A stretch of DNA of 64,000 nucleotides from Aidingimonas lacisalsi (GTDB lineage Bacteria; Pseudomonadota; Gammaproteobacteria; Pseudomonadales; Halomonadaceae), in contig NZ_VRYH01000003.1 in assembly GCF_008079445.1 (NCBI RefSeq), forward strand, positions 425,658 to 489,657, given 5' to 3'. The notes beneath the pieces are model-generated. The model did not search any database and had not been told where the DNA came from. It saw only the letters and a program-made list of their open reading frames with translations. Each line of letters begins with the position of its first letter. Position 1 is the first letter of the stretch. The translations under genes and the position numbers were made by a program. Positions 1 through 9,341 of the stretch are shown one piece after another.

Positions 1-1
1 C

Positions 2-229
2 TGGCGTCGCGGTGAGCGTGTCGCTCCCCAACTGCGCCTTATCCACCTGACCGATGAGCACCTGGCCCAAGTGCTTTCTAATGCTTGGGCGCATGCCCTC
101 CAGATCCAGCCGCGCGACCTGGTCGAGGCGGGGTACAAGGGGAAGGCCCTCGGTGACGCTCTGGCCGAGCGCCGTCGAGCGGCTATCGATGAGGCCCTGC
201 ATGCCCGCGATCGTGAGCCTTCCGGGTGA
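2..229 (+). CDS. cca: CCA tRNA nucleotidyltransferase, C-terminal end (partial)
   Basis: This is the last 75 residues of a gene whose start lies outside the window. The family adds or repairs the 3' CCA end of tRNAs. The visible piece ends with the helical tail typical of gammaproteobacterial Cca, with the segment EAGYKGKALGDAL followed by ERRRAAI, which matches the 'AGF-G--I-EAL--RRI-A' ending of the family. The catalytic head domain is not visible. It stops 9 bp before the convergent folK stop. The assignment rests on this tail and on the common cca-folK neighbourhood in Halomonadaceae. Confidence 0.7.
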   Translation, partial: WRRGERVAPQLRLIHLTDEHLAQVLSNAWAHALQIQPRDLVEAGYKGKALGDALAERRRAAIDEALHARDREPSG

Positions 230-238
230 CCCTTGGCG

Positions 239-766
239 TTACTCGGGCGTATCGGCATGCGAGATCTGTCGACCTTGCCATGTGAAGTCCACTGGCCACA
301 GACGCTGGGACGTCCGGGGAAAATCGGCCCACATTTCGGCGTAGGTCCGACCATCGAGAGGGTGGCGTTGTTCGGGAATCAGTTCCGCCATGGGCAGCAG
401 AACGAAGGCGTGAAATGTGATTTCGTCACGCGGCAGTGTGACGCCGTCGACATTGCCGATCAGGCCATCGACAGTCAACAGGTCGATGTCCAGCGTCCGA
501 GGACTGAATTTAGGACTGTCCTTGCGCCGTCCATTGGCGTATTCGAGCTGTTTGCACCAGGATTGCAGCTGTCCCACACTCAAGGCCGTGTGAAAGACAG
601 CGATCAGGTTGTAGAAATTACGCCCATCTTCGAATCCCACCGGTTCGCTTTCGAACACACGTGACACATCGGGAGTGCCGAAATTGGCCTGTAGGGCATC
701 GAGACATGCGCGAATATGCCGCTCGCGCTCGATGTTGCTTCCTATGCTGACGGTCACTTGCTTCAT
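239..766 (-). CDS. folK: 2-amino-4-hydroxy-6-hydroxymethyldihydropteridine pyrophosphokinase (HPPK)
   Basis: It transfers pyrophosphate from ATP to 6-hydroxymethyl-dihydropterin, the step before dihydropteroate synthase in folate synthesis, in the cytosol. The 175-residue protein shows the N-terminal SIGSN motif, the EPVGFEDGRNFYNL pterin-binding stretch and the family signature RTLDIDLL, followed by ITFHAFVLLPMAEL. I chose the ATG at 766 because SIGSN then lies 6 residues in, as usual, and the ATG overlaps the folB stop as ATGA, indicating translational coupling. A longer in-frame reading upstream would run into folB and adds only Arg-rich sequence. Length fits the family. Confidence 0.95.
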   Translation of the reverse strand: MKQVTVSIGSNIERERHIRACLDALQANFGTPDVSRVFESEPVGFEDGRNFYNLIAVFHTALSVGQLQSWCKQLEYANGRRKDSPKFSPRTLDIDLLTVDGLIGNVDGVTLPRDEITFHAFVLLPMAELIPEQRHPLDGRTYAEMWADFPRTSQRLWPVDFTWQGRQISHADTPE

Positions 767-1119
767 AGAGGTTTTCCGCGTTCGATGCGTACGCCAACGG
801 CATCGGCGTTGGCAATGGCGCCGGGCTTGCGCACTGTCAGGCGTAGCCACTCAATGTCGTATTCCTGGCGTAAGGTCTCGCATAACCGTTCGGCAAAGGT
901 CTCGACCAGGCTGAAGGAGTGAGAATCGGCAAAACGAGTGATATGCTCGCTGATTGCAGCGTAGTTCAATGTCTTGTCCAGATCATCGGTGGTTGCGGCA
1001 CTCGTTATGTCGGTTGCCATTTCCAGGTCGAGCACCAGGCGTTGACGAATATTGCGTTCCCAGTCGTAAACACCGATCACGGTTTCCACGCCAAGTGCCT
1101 CGATCAGTACGCGATCCAT
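763..1119 (-). CDS. folB: dihydroneopterin aldolase
   Basis: It cleaves 7,8-dihydroneopterin to 6-hydroxymethyl-dihydropterin and glycolaldehyde, feeding FolK directly. The protein has 118 residues, the usual size, starts MDRVLIEALGVETVIGVYDWE, and keeps the conserved Glu near residue 21, the DLDKTLNYAAI segment and the closing VRKPGAIANADAVGV motif. folB and folK form a two-gene unit with a 4-bp overlap. The 105 bp to the divergent plsY start must hold both promoters; I could not single out strong -35/-10 boxes there. Confidence 0.95.
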   Translation of the reverse strand: MDRVLIEALGVETVIGVYDWERNIRQRLVLDLEMATDITSAATTDDLDKTLNYAAISEHITRFADSHSFSLVETFAERLCETLRQEYDIEWLRLTVRKPGAIANADAVGVRIERGKPL

Positions 1120-1224
1120 GAAGCGTGTTCCTTGTCGAATCGAGGGTGAAGAGTCGGCTTTGAATTGTACGTGAGTCGGGTATCAGAATCATGGGGTAAT
1201 GGCCCCGCTCCCAGGAAACTCCAC

Positions 1225-1866
1225 ATGACGTTTGCCGTATCTTATTCGTGGCTGGCTGCCTTGGTGGTGCTGGGGTACCTATGCGGTTCGTGGCTCAGTG
1301 CCATCAGCATGTGCCGGCTGGCCGGTGTTGGAGACCCACGCTACCGCGGATCCCGTAATCCAGGCTTTTCCAATGTCTTGCGCTTGTATGGCAAGCACTT
1401 GGCATTGGCGACCCTGGTTCTCGATGCACTGAAGGGGATGCCGGTGTTATGGCTGACCAAGGCCGTGGGATGGTCACCTTGGGCACAGGGACTGGTAGGT
1501 CTCAGTATATTGCTGGGGCACAGTTACCCACTGTGGCACCGGTTTCGAGGTGGCAAGTCCGTGGCCAGCGCCTTCGGTGTCTTACTGGTATTGGCTCCAC
1601 TGGTCGCCTTGTGCTGTGCCTTGTGCTGGGTCGTGCTGGCCTGGCGTGTGCGTACGGCGGCCGTGGCATCATTGGCCAGCGCCATGATGGCACCCTTGCT
1701 CAGCTTCTGGCTGGCCCCTGATTACGTGCTGGTGATTCTGGGGTTTGCACTGTTGGTGCTGGGACGCCATGTTTGGAACATTCACCGGCTGAGCCGTGGG
1801 GCGGAAACCACGCTGATCGAGCCGCCCAACGGCAATGTCAGCTCGTTGGAGGATGAAGATCGGTGA
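1225..1866 (+). CDS. plsY: glycerol-3-phosphate acyltransferase PlsY
   Basis: An inner-membrane enzyme that acylates glycerol 3-phosphate with acyl phosphate, the first step of phospholipid synthesis, working with PlsX. The 213-residue protein is mostly hydrophobic with about five membrane segments and carries the three PlsY motifs: [15 protein letters not shown] near residue 32, a [17 protein letters not shown] loop near residue 98, and a Gly-rich late loop. The start at 1225 has an AGGAAA ribosome site and begins directly with the first membrane helix; an earlier in-frame start would add 20 polar residues. Its last 29 bp overlap the end of the convergent tsaD. Confidence 0.93.
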   Translation: MTFAVSYSWLAALVVLGYLCGSWLSAISMCRLAGVGDPRYRGSRNPGFSNVLRLYGKHLALATLVLDALKGMPVLWLTKAVGWSPWAQGLVGLSILLGHSYPLWHRFRGGKSVASAFGVLLVLAPLVALCCALCWVVLAWRVRTAAVASLASAMMAPLLSFWLAPDYVLVILGFALLVLGRHVWNIHRLSRGAETTLIEPPNGNVSSLEDEDR

Positions 1867-2869
1867 GAGGCCAGCGCGGCAGGGCGAGCATGGCGCTTCC
1901 ATCGCGTTCTCCAGCCAGCAGACGTTGGGCACCGGCATAAGCGATCATGGCGCCGTTGTCGGTACAGAAGCGATTGCGTGGATAGTACGCTCTGGCCTGT
2001 CGTTTGGTGACCGCTTCGTCGAGGCGTTGGCGAAGGCGGGCATTGGCGCTGACACCACCTGCGACGACCAGGCGCTTGAGGCCAGTATCATCCAGGGCTC
2101 GACGGCACTTGATGACCAGCGTATCCACCACCGCCTCTTCGAAGGCCCTGGCGATGTCCGCCCGCGCTTGCGTGTCCAGCGCCTCGGCATCCCGCAGGGC
2201 ATTGGCGGTGGTCAGGGTATGGGTCTTGAGCCCCGAGAAACTGAAATCCAGTCCGGGACGGTCGGTCATCGGGCGAGGAAACCGGAAGCGTTCCGGGTTA
2301 CCCTGTTCGGCCAATCGCGCGATGGCGGGGCCGCCTGGATAATCGAGTTCGAGCATCTTGGCCGCCTTATCGAATGCCTCGCCGGCCGCATCGTCTACCG
2401 ACTCACCCAGCAACCGATAATCGCCCAGGCCGCTTACCGCCACCAATTGCGTATGGCCGCCGGAAACCAGTAATGCGACGAACGGGAAATCCAACCGATC
2501 GCCTTCCAGCATGGGCGCCATTAGATGGCCTTCCATATGATGGACGCCCAGTACCGGTATGCCCAGACCTTTTGCCATACCATGAGCCGTCGCGGCACCG
2601 ACCATCAAGGCACCGACTAGCCCGGGCCCAGCGGTATAGGCAATGGCATCCAGGTCGCTGCGTTCGTGCGCCGCCTGACCCAGTACTTCGTCGACCAGGG
2701 GAAGCAATTTACGGGTGTGGTCGCGTGATGCCAGTTCCGGCACGACGCCGCCAAAATCGGCATGCATCGCCACTTGGCTGTAAAGCGCATCGGCCAGCAG
2801 GCCTGCGTCGGTGTCATAGAGAGCGACACCGGTTTCGTCACATGACGTTTCGATCCCCAGAACACGCAT
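1838..2869 (-). CDS. tsaD: tRNA N6-adenosine threonylcarbamoyltransferase TsaD
   Basis: Catalytic subunit that transfers the threonylcarbamoyl group to A37 of ANN-reading tRNAs, with TsaB and TsaE. The 343-residue protein starts with the ASKHA-fold signature [16 protein letters not shown]. The metal-binding His111 and His115 lie in GVHHMEGHL, and the late metal/nucleotide Asp is in [13 protein letters not shown]. Length is normal. The gene is often placed next to rpsU-dnaG-rpoD in gammaproteobacteria, divergently, as here. The coding end runs 29 bp into plsY on the other strand. Confidence 0.97.
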   Translation of the reverse strand: MRVLGIETSCDETGVALYDTDAGLLADALYSQVAMHADFGGVVPELASRDHTRKLLPLVDEVLGQAAHERSDLDAIAYTAGPGLVGALMVGAATAHGMAKGLGIPVLGVHHMEGHLMAPMLEGDRLDFPFVALLVSGGHTQLVAVSGLGDYRLLGESVDDAAGEAFDKAAKMLELDYPGGPAIARLAEQGNPERFRFPRPMTDRPGLDFSFSGLKTHTLTTANALRDAEALDTQARADIARAFEEAVVDTLVIKCRRALDDTGLKRLVVAGGVSANARLRQRLDEAVTKRQARAYYPRNRFCTDNGAMIAYAGAQRLLAGERDGSAMLALPRWPLTDLHPPTS

Positions 2870-2952
2870 AATAAGATAGTCTCGGCGGTGGTAAAGCTCT
2901 CGTATTCTACGCCTTTTTGCAGCGTTTTTGGCAGAGGCATGACATCATCAGT

Positions 2953-2981
2953 TTGCATACATGCGGGAGAGGGGCTAGAAT
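2953..2981 (+). promoter_or_regulatory. sigma-70 promoter of the rpsU-dnaG-rpoD operon
   Basis: TTGCAT at 2953-2958 and TAGAAT at 2976-2981 are separated by exactly 17 bp, a near-consensus sigma-70 promoter. It lies in the 287-bp tsaD-rpsU gap, about 170 bp upstream of rpsU, leaving a leader in which I see no obvious attenuator. Confidence 0.6.
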
Positions 2982-3156
2982 ATTGTGCGCTGTACGACTG
3001 GGTCGTGCGCCTGAGTTCCCCTACTCTATTAGTTCGAAACATCAGCGATGTGGCGATAGCTGCATCGGCATGAGTTTATTGCTATATCGTGCATTGGGAA
3101 GCTCTCCAGGCGTGCGTTCAAACCGAACTCATGATTTCAAGGTAGGTGATTGCTTA

Positions 3157-3372
3157 ATGCCTTCTGTCAAAGTACGTGATAACGAACCGTTTGACGTTGC
3201 GCTGCGTCGTTTCAAGCGTTCCTGTGAAAAGGCCGGTGTATTGTCCGAAGTGCGTCGTCGTGAGCACTATGAAAAGCCGACTGCGGAACGCAAGCGTAAA
3301 GCGGCAGCAGCTGTGAAGCGCCACGCCAAGAAGCTCCAGCGTGAGCGTAAGCGTTTCGAACGGCTTTACTGA
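3157..3372 (+). CDS. rpsU: 30S ribosomal protein S21
   Basis: Small basic ribosomal protein needed for initiation on the 30S subunit. The 71 residues, [19 protein letters not shown] onward, with a Lys/Arg-rich tail ending KRFERLY, are those of a standard gammaproteobacterial S21. The start at 3157 is preceded by AGGTAGGTG. It opens the macromolecular synthesis operon; dnaG follows after 134 bp. Confidence 0.98.
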   Translation: MPSVKVRDNEPFDVALRRFKRSCEKAGVLSEVRRREHYEKPTAERKRKAAAAVKRHAKKLQRERKRFERLY

Positions 3373-3506
3373 TCCGTACTGAAAACAGTCGACGCATCCA
3401 ATCGGCTGTTTCGAGAGGGATTCCGAGCGGCTGCCATAAGGTGGCCGCTCGTGTTTGCGTCGTTCCCGGCATCGCTTCGTCCGTCTTCCGAGGTTCAGTT
3501 AGCCCC

Positions 3507-5348
3507 ATGGGTCAGATCCCGCAACGTTTTATCGATGATCTCCTGGCTCGCGCCGATGTGGTCGAGGTAGTGGGAGAACGGGTGCAACTGAAAAAAGGAG
3601 GACGCGATTATATGGGGCTGTGCCCCTTTCATCAGGAAAAGTCGCCCTCGTTTACCGTGAGTCCGGACAAGCAGTTCTATCACTGCTTTGGCTGTGGCGC
3701 ACACGGTAATGCGCTGCGTTTTCTAATGGATTACGACAACCTCGGCTTTCCGGAAGCCGTGGAGTCGTTGGCAGCCAGGCAAGGCCTTGCCGTGCCGCGG
3801 GAAGGGGATGATGACCCTCGTGTACAGGCGCGCGAGAGAAAACAGCGGGAAGGTGTCAATCTCCTTGAACTGGCGGCAAAATTCTTTCGTGAGCGTCTCA
3901 AGATGCCCGAGGGGGAATCGGCACGCCAATATCTGGAGCGTCGAGGCCTCTCGCCGGAAATACAGGAAGATTTTGCCATCGGGTATGCGCCCGACAGTTG
4001 GGAAGCGTTGACGCATCACTTGACGGAGCGGGGCGTATCCGAAGCCGTGCAGGTCGAATACGGTCTGCTGATACACCGTGAGGATAGTGGTCGTCGCTAT
4101 GACCGCTTTCGCGACCGGGTGATATTCCCGATTCGTGACATCAAGGGCCGTACGATTGCTTTCGGTGGCCGGGTCCTGGGGGACGCTAAACCCAAGTATC
4201 TCAATTCGCCTGAAACCCCGGTGTTTCACAAAGGGCGCGAACTGTACGGCCTCTACGAAGCCCGCCAGGCGAACCGGCGTCTCGACAGGTTGTTGATCGT
4301 CGAAGGCTACATGGATGTCGTGGCTCTGGCGCAGTTTGGCATCCGCAACGCGGTGGCCACGCTCGGGACATCCACCAGCGAAGAGCATCTACAGCGATTG
4401 TTCCGACTGGTCGATGAGGTGGTGTTCTGCTTCGACGGCGACCGTGCGGGCCGTCAGGCTGCCACGCGGGCGTTGGAGACAGTCCTGCCTTCGATGATCG
4501 ATGGTCGACAGGCACGTTTCCTGTTTCTGCCGGAGGGTGAGGATCCGGATAGCCTGGTGCGTCGTGAAGGGGAGGCGGCGTTCCAGGATCGTGTCACGTG
4601 TGCCAGTCCGTTATCGGAGTTTCTCTTCGAGCAAGCGGCCAGCGGACGTGACCTGAACAGTATCGAAGCTCGTGAACGCTATGCCAGCCAGGTGCTGCAA
4701 GCACTGGAGCGTCTGCCTGAGGGTGTCTTGAAATCCTTGATGCTGAGTGAGTTGGCTTCGCGCACCGGTGTCGAGAGGGCCAGGTTCGAAACGCTATTGT
4801 CGCGTAGCAATGCTGCCCCACCTTTTGCCTCGCAGGATGACGAGGTGGGGCATGACGATGTTCGTGCAATGGATGACGGTTCGATACCGCCGGCCAGGCC
4901 AGGTCGCCAGCGTGGTGATTCGCGAGTGGCGTTGGCCAATATGGCGCGCGTGTTGCAACTGATCTTGCGTGAACCACGTTTGGTCGAGCAACTGCCGGCA
5001 TCGTTCGACTGGTGCGATGACCAGGATCCGGATACGTCCCTGTGCGTATCGGTTGTGGAGCTGGTCCGGGCGGGTCGCTACCGCAGCTCTCAGGTTCTAC
5101 TGGCGCATTTTCATGGTACGGCCGATGGCCAGCGGCTAGCGGAACTGGCCAGACGAGAACTTCCCATCAAGCCGGCCGATAGAGCCGCCGTGTTGCATGA
5201 GCTGGTGAGCTATTTTCAGGAGCGGGTATCGCGGGAGTCGCCACAGGGGGAAGTCGATGCCTTGCTGGCCAAGGAGCGTAGCGGCGAGCGCCTGTCGCAA
5301 AGTGAAAAGATTCGCCTGCGAGAGCTGTTGAGCTCTCTGGCGCGATAA
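3507..5348 (+). CDS. dnaG: DNA primase
   Basis: It makes the RNA primers for replication with DnaB helicase. The protein has 613 residues when started at MGQIPQRFIDDLL. The CHC2 zinc finger ligands are Cys39, His42, Cys60 and Cys63. The central TOPRIM domain shows LLIVEGYMDVVAL and the metal-binding FDGDRAG. The last 150 residues correspond to the DnaB-binding domain, poorly conserved as expected. An earlier in-frame start at 3441 would add 22 non-conserved residues and was rejected. Second gene of the rpsU-dnaG-rpoD operon. Confidence 0.97.
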   Translation: MGQIPQRFIDDLLARADVVEVVGERVQLKKGGRDYMGLCPFHQEKSPSFTVSPDKQFYHCFGCGAHGNALRFLMDYDNLGFPEAVESLAARQGLAVPREGDDDPRVQARERKQREGVNLLELAAKFFRERLKMPEGESARQYLERRGLSPEIQEDFAIGYAPDSWEALTHHLTERGVSEAVQVEYGLLIHREDSGRRYDRFRDRVIFPIRDIKGRTIAFGGRVLGDAKPKYLNSPETPVFHKGRELYGLYEARQANRRLDRLLIVEGYMDVVALAQFGIRNAVATLGTSTSEEHLQRLFRLVDEVVFCFDGDRAGRQAATRALETVLPSMIDGRQARFLFLPEGEDPDSLVRREGEAAFQDRVTCASPLSEFLFEQAASGRDLNSIEARERYASQVLQALERLPEGVLKSLMLSELASRTGVERARFETLLSRSNAAPPFASQDDEVGHDDVRAMDDGSIPPARPGRQRGDSRVALANMARVLQLILREPRLVEQLPASFDWCDDQDPDTSLCVSVVELVRAGRYRSSQVLLAHFHGTADGQRLAELARRELPIKPADRAAVLHELVSYFQERVSRESPQGEVDALLAKERSGERLSQSEKIRLRELLSSLAR

Positions 5349-5608
5349 CACAGGGACGGTACGCCACGTGTGGCGTGAATGGTTCTGTATTGGCGTTGGG
5401 GTTGAATTATTGCCTAATATCACCATCTAAGAGGCAAGCATTCTATACCCCAAGGCAGTACAACCGGACAAACTAACACACCTTAACGTAAGCGCAAATG
5501 GGAAAACTGGCGGCCCCTTGGGGAGAACCGCTATACTGTTCGGCTTTATGGAATTTTGCCGCCTAAACGTTTGGGTGCTTCATTCTTCTTCGTCTAGATA
5601 GGGTTTCT
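5349..5608 (+). other. dnaG-rpoD intergenic region
   Basis: 260 bp without a gene. It holds a short perfect inverted repeat (7-bp arms at 5361-5367 and 5370-5376, no T-run), which could be a processing or pausing hairpin, and a TATACT box at 5532-5537 without a convincing -35. In enterobacteria this operon has internal, including heat-shock, promoters for rpoD; I cannot assign one here with confidence. Confidence 0.35.
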
Positions 5609-7465
5609 ATGGCTGGAAATGCGCAGCAGCAGTCACGTCTGAAGGAGCTGATCGCGAGAGGCAAGGAACAAGGCTTCCTGACCTATGCAGAGGTTAACGA
5701 TCACCTTCCCGAGGATATCGCTGACCCGGAACAAGTGGAAGACATCATCGGTATGATCAACGACATGGGGATCAATGTCGTTGAGGAAGCCCCTGATGAA
5801 GATACGTTGATGATGGCCGATCACTCCGCCGACGAGCATGCTGCCGAAGAAGCAGTGGCGGCGCTCGCTGCGGTCGAGAGTGACGTTGGCCGCACCACGG
5901 ATCCTGTGCGCATGTACATGCGGGAAATGGGGACCGTCGAGCTGCTGACGCGTGAAGGTGAAATCGAGATCGCCAAGCGGATCGAGGAAGGCACCCGCGA
6001 AGTGATGTCGGCCTTGGCGTATTTGCCGGGCGCCGTCGACTCCATTCTGGAGGCTTACGACAATACCCAGGACGAAGAGGCGCCGGGCCGGCTGTCGGAC
6101 CTGTTCTCCGGTTTCATCGATCCGGATGAAGGTATCCCCGGTGTGGCGGAAGCAGAAGTCGCGGCTCCCGAGGTTGATGAGGAGCTCGTTGCCGATGCAG
6201 AGACCGAGGCCGAAACGGAAGACGACGATGACGAAGCTGCCGGTGGTGAAGGTGGCCCGGATCCCGAAGAGGCACGAGCCCGCTTCGAGCAGATTCGTAC
6301 TCAGAACCAGCGCGTCAACGAGGCGCTCGAAACCCACGGTCGCGGTTCTCGGGAAGTCAGCGAAGAGCAGGCCAGGCTGGCCGAGCTGTTCTCGCCGATC
6401 AAGCTGGTACCCAAACATTTCGAACGCTTGGTGAATCAGGTTCGGATAAGTATCGAGCAGGTGCGTGTCCAGGAAAAATCGATCATGCAGATTCTCGTCA
6501 AGCGAGGCAAGGTGCCGCGTAAGACGTTCATCAAGTCGTTTCCGGGCAACGAATCCCGCACGGCATGGTTCGATGAATTCCTGAGCGCCAATGCCAAGTA
6601 CTCTGAACGCCTGGAGCCTTACCGTGGCGATGTGGCCCGCGCACAGCGTAAGATCGCGTTCGAGGAAGACATGGTTCAGTTGCCGGTCGGCGATCTGAAA
6701 GAAGTCAATCGAAAAATGTCGATCGGGGAGGCCAAGGCTCGCCGTGCCAAGAAGGAAATGGTAGAGGCGAACCTGCGTTTGGTGATCTCGATTGCCAAGA
6801 AATATACCAATCGTGGATTGCAGTTCCTGGATCTGATTCAGGAAGGCAACATCGGCCTGATGAAAGCGGTGGACAAGTTCGAATACCGCCGCGGCTACAA
6901 GTTCTCGACCTACGCCACTTGGTGGATCCGGCAGGCAATCACGCGCTCGATCGCTGACCAGGCGCGCACTATCCGTATCCCGGTGCACATGATCGAAACG
7001 ATCAACAAGCTCAACCGTGTCTCCCGTCAGATGCTGCAGGAGATGGGTCGTGAACCGACACCCGAGGAGCTTGGTGAACGTCTGGAAATGCCCGAAGACA
7101 AGGTGCGCAAGGTCCTCAAGATTGCCAAGGAGCCGATCTCCATGGAAACGCCGATCGGTGATGACGATGATTCACACCTTGGCGACTTCATCGAGGATGG
7201 CACCATGCTGCTGCCGGTCGATTCGGCAACCGGCGAAGGGTTGATCGAAGCGACGCGTAACGTGCTGGGTGGGCTGACGGCCCGTGAAGCCAAGGTTCTG
7301 CGGATGCGCTTCGGCATCGATATGAATACCGACCATACGCTTGAAGAGGTTGGCAAGCAGTTCGATGTCACACGCGAACGGATTCGCCAGATCGAAGCCA
7401 AGGCATTGCGCAAGCTCCGCCATCCGTCGCGTTCCGAATCACTGCGTTCGTTCCTCGACGAATAA
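5609..7465 (+). CDS. rpoD: RNA polymerase primary sigma factor (sigma-70)
   Basis: The housekeeping sigma factor. It has 618 residues. Region 1.1 covers the first 80 residues, region 1.2 contains [21 protein letters not shown], an acidic non-conserved region follows (residues about 190-225), and regions 2.1-2.4 include [19 protein letters not shown] near residue 436. Region 4.2 ends with [20 protein letters not shown] near residue 577. The gene ends 24 bp before a strong terminator. The long acidic spacer is normal for proteobacterial RpoD. Confidence 0.98.
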   Translation: MAGNAQQQSRLKELIARGKEQGFLTYAEVNDHLPEDIADPEQVEDIIGMINDMGINVVEEAPDEDTLMMADHSADEHAAEEAVAALAAVESDVGRTTDPVRMYMREMGTVELLTREGEIEIAKRIEEGTREVMSALAYLPGAVDSILEAYDNTQDEEAPGRLSDLFSGFIDPDEGIPGVAEAEVAAPEVDEELVADAETEAETEDDDDEAAGGEGGPDPEEARARFEQIRTQNQRVNEALETHGRGSREVSEEQARLAELFSPIKLVPKHFERLVNQVRISIEQVRVQEKSIMQILVKRGKVPRKTFIKSFPGNESRTAWFDEFLSANAKYSERLEPYRGDVARAQRKIAFEEDMVQLPVGDLKEVNRKMSIGEAKARRAKKEMVEANLRLVISIAKKYTNRGLQFLDLIQEGNIGLMKAVDKFEYRRGYKFSTYATWWIRQAITRSIADQARTIRIPVHMIETINKLNRVSRQMLQEMGREPTPEELGERLEMPEDKVRKVLKIAKEPISMETPIGDDDDSHLGDFIEDGTMLLPVDSATGEGLIEATRNVLGGLTAREAKVLRMRFGIDMNTDHTLEEVGKQFDVTRERIRQIEAKALRKLRHPSRSESLRSFLDE

Positions 7466-7489
7466 TGGCTTCAAACCGACTGATACCAG

Positions 7490-7513
7490 GCCCACCGTTG
7501 CGGTGGGCTTTTT
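7490..7513 (+). terminator. rho-independent terminator of rpoD
   Basis: Eight-base-pair G+C-rich stem (GCCCACCG at 7490-7497, CGGTGGGC at 7501-7508) with a 3-nt loop, followed by five T. It lies 24 bp after the rpoD stop and abuts the end of the convergent gene at 7513. Confidence 0.9.
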
Positions 7514-8163
7514 CATGTCTGGGGGGCGGAGGCGTTGCGGCTGACTCGCCAGCGTCTGGCCAGTAATACCAGTTCAATGACGGCGAACAGCAGCAGCGCG
7601 TAGCCGAATAGCTCCGTTACTTCTTCGGCGGCATCCTTGAATGTCCGGGCGTAGTGATCGCCCAGGATCGCCATCCATACTTCGCTGCGCCCGTAAAGCC
7701 GCGAAAAGGCATAGGTCGTCAAGAAGCCGGCGGCGAACAGGCCGAAGGAGAAGGTGTTGGAGTAACATTCGAATTCGCGTACGAAATCGTGGCGTCGACG
7801 AATGACCTGAATGAGGCAGGGCAGCACGACGAATGTGACCAGGACTTGCCATGCACCGTCAAAGACATAGGTGTCGAGATAGGAGTCCTGTTCGCGGATG
7901 AAGGACGAGAAGAGGAAGCCGAACATCAGCAGTGTGACCTGAGGCATGCGCTTGACCCCATACCGGGCGTAAATCAGTAATGCAGAAGCGAGTGCCAAAA
8001 GTAGCGACTGTGCCAGTTCGGTAAAGCCCCGCTCGGTAAATCGAGTGTCAGGGAGGTATAGCGCTTCATAGTAGACGCCCTGCATCAAAGCGCCGGTCAG
8101 TAGAATGTATATGAGGGCTCGCAGGCAAGTCGCCCGAAAACTGATGCTAGCAGAGGGGGGCAT
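7513..8163 (-). CDS. unknown six-helix inner-membrane protein
   Basis: I do not recognise this 216-residue protein. It has about six hydrophobic segments (roughly residues 10-30, 48-65, 73-88, 103-122, 136-156 and 182-203). Between helices 3 and 4 is a charged stretch, FIREQDSYLD, the most likely conserved functional site, and before helix 5 is an RRRHDFVREFECYSN stretch. There is no signal peptidase site and no repeat. The ATG at 8163 has an AGGGAAA ribosome site. It stands alone between rpoD (convergent) and a LysR gene 43 bp upstream on the same strand, so it may be co-transcribed with that regulator. Confidence 0.75.
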   Translation of the reverse strand: MPPSASISFRATCLRALIYILLTGALMQGVYYEALYLPDTRFTERGFTELAQSLLLALASALLIYARYGVKRMPQVTLLMFGFLFSSFIREQDSYLDTYVFDGAWQVLVTFVVLPCLIQVIRRRHDFVREFECYSNTFSFGLFAAGFLTTYAFSRLYGRSEVWMAILGDHYARTFKDAAEEVTELFGYALLLFAVIELVLLARRWRVSRNASAPQT

Positions 8164-8206
8164 GAAGATTTCCCTATCGGTAATGCGTCAAACGAAGTGG
8201 GCCATT

Positions 8207-9175
8207 CTAGCGTTCCTCATTTGGGCTCGCTAGCGGGAACGTCGTTATCCTGCAGCTGCCCGATGCCCGCTGCGCCTCTTCGACCAGCCAGTCATGCACG
8301 CCCTTGACCCGACGGTCGTCCAAGGCGCCCTGGGTATGAACAATTCCATAACGTTTGCCGGTGGCGACCCGCTCGGTAAATGGTGAAATCAGGACGCCGG
8401 TCTTGAGTTCATCGGTGATGAGCGTCTGGCGAGCGATCGCGACCCCCATGCCGGCAATGGCGGCTTCCATGGTGAGTTGGTTGCGGTTGAATGTATAGCC
8501 GCGTCGCACATTGATATGTGGAGCACTAATCGCCTTGAGATAGTGTTCCCACTCGGCGTGGTCATGGCTGCCACGCCAGGCGGTGACATCATGGAGCAAC
8601 GGGTACCAGGCAAGATCTTCGGGGCGTTGCAGCGGTGGCTTGCCACGCAGTAGACCGGGCGAGCAGACCGGAAATATCACCTCATCCATCAACGGTGTAA
8701 TGTTCAGCCCCGGATAATGGCCGTCATTGAGATCCAGGGCCAGGTCGAATTCCCCATCCCGCAACGAAATATTGCTGTCTTCGGCGACGACCTGTAGCTC
8801 GATGTCGGGGAAACGTGCTTGTAAGCGCGGCAGACGAGGCATTAGCCATTTAGCCAGGAAGGAGGGAACCGAGCGGAGCCGTAGGGTGCCACTCATGACG
8901 CCACTGCGCAATCGCCGTACCTCCATGCCCACCGATTGATACGCTTCGTCAACGACGGCAGCCAGGCGTCGTCCCTCCTCGGTCAACTCGAGCTGTCGTG
9001 GGAGCCGCCGGAACAGCTTGAATCCCAGGCGGTCTTCCAATTGTTTGATTTGCTGACTGATGGCGCCTGTCGTGACATGCAGCTCTTCGCCGGCCCGCGT
9101 GAACGACAAGTGGCGTGCGCTGACCGCGAATATTTTCAGCCAAGCATGGGTTTGAGCATTCAGAGGAGGTGTCAT
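8207..9175 (-). CDS. LysR-family regulator (GcvA/DsdC-like), divergent from sdaA
   Basis: DNA-binding transcription regulator of 322 residues. The N-terminal winged helix reads ARHLSFTRAGEELHVTTGAI (residues about 20-39), then SQQIKQLEDRLGFKLFRR, the pattern of the GcvA/DsdC branch of LysR proteins. The rest is a periplasmic-binding-like effector domain. Divergence from the serine dehydratase gene suggests it controls sdaA in response to serine, glycine or a related compound; this is inference. The start is fixed by family alignment, yet no Shine-Dalgarno is seen and a 15-bp palindrome sits only 2 bp upstream of the ATG, suggesting a leaderless or autorepressed transcript. Confidence 0.88.
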   Translation of the reverse strand: MTPPLNAQTHAWLKIFAVSARHLSFTRAGEELHVTTGAISQQIKQLEDRLGFKLFRRLPRQLELTEEGRRLAAVVDEAYQSVGMEVRRLRSGVMSGTLRLRSVPSFLAKWLMPRLPRLQARFPDIELQVVAEDSNISLRDGEFDLALDLNDGHYPGLNITPLMDEVIFPVCSPGLLRGKPPLQRPEDLAWYPLLHDVTAWRGSHDHAEWEHYLKAISAPHINVRRGYTFNRNQLTMEAAIAGMGVAIARQTLITDELKTGVLISPFTERVATGKRYGIVHTQGALDDRRVKGVHDWLVEEAQRASGSCRITTFPLASPNEER

Positions 9176-9177
9176 GA

Positions 9178-9192
9178 TTTAGTTATACTAAA
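9178..9192. promoter_or_regulatory. LysR-type operator palindrome
   Basis: Perfect inverted repeat TTTAGT-TAT-ACTAAA, which contains the T-N11-A core expected of LysR boxes. It lies immediately upstream of the LysR start and 150 bp upstream of sdaA, so it is well placed for autoregulation and for control of the divergent gene. Confidence 0.55.
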
Positions 9193-9341
9193 GCCAAGAG
9201 CAAATTTTCTCGGTTGTTTCCCGCAGGGCACTCAACCACCCTATTCCCCGACGATACATCATGTCATCGCTTGATAGCGAGTTTAGTGAAATTGATGTGA
9301 TAGCTACCAACCGCCACGCTACCGTGATGAGGCGAACGACA

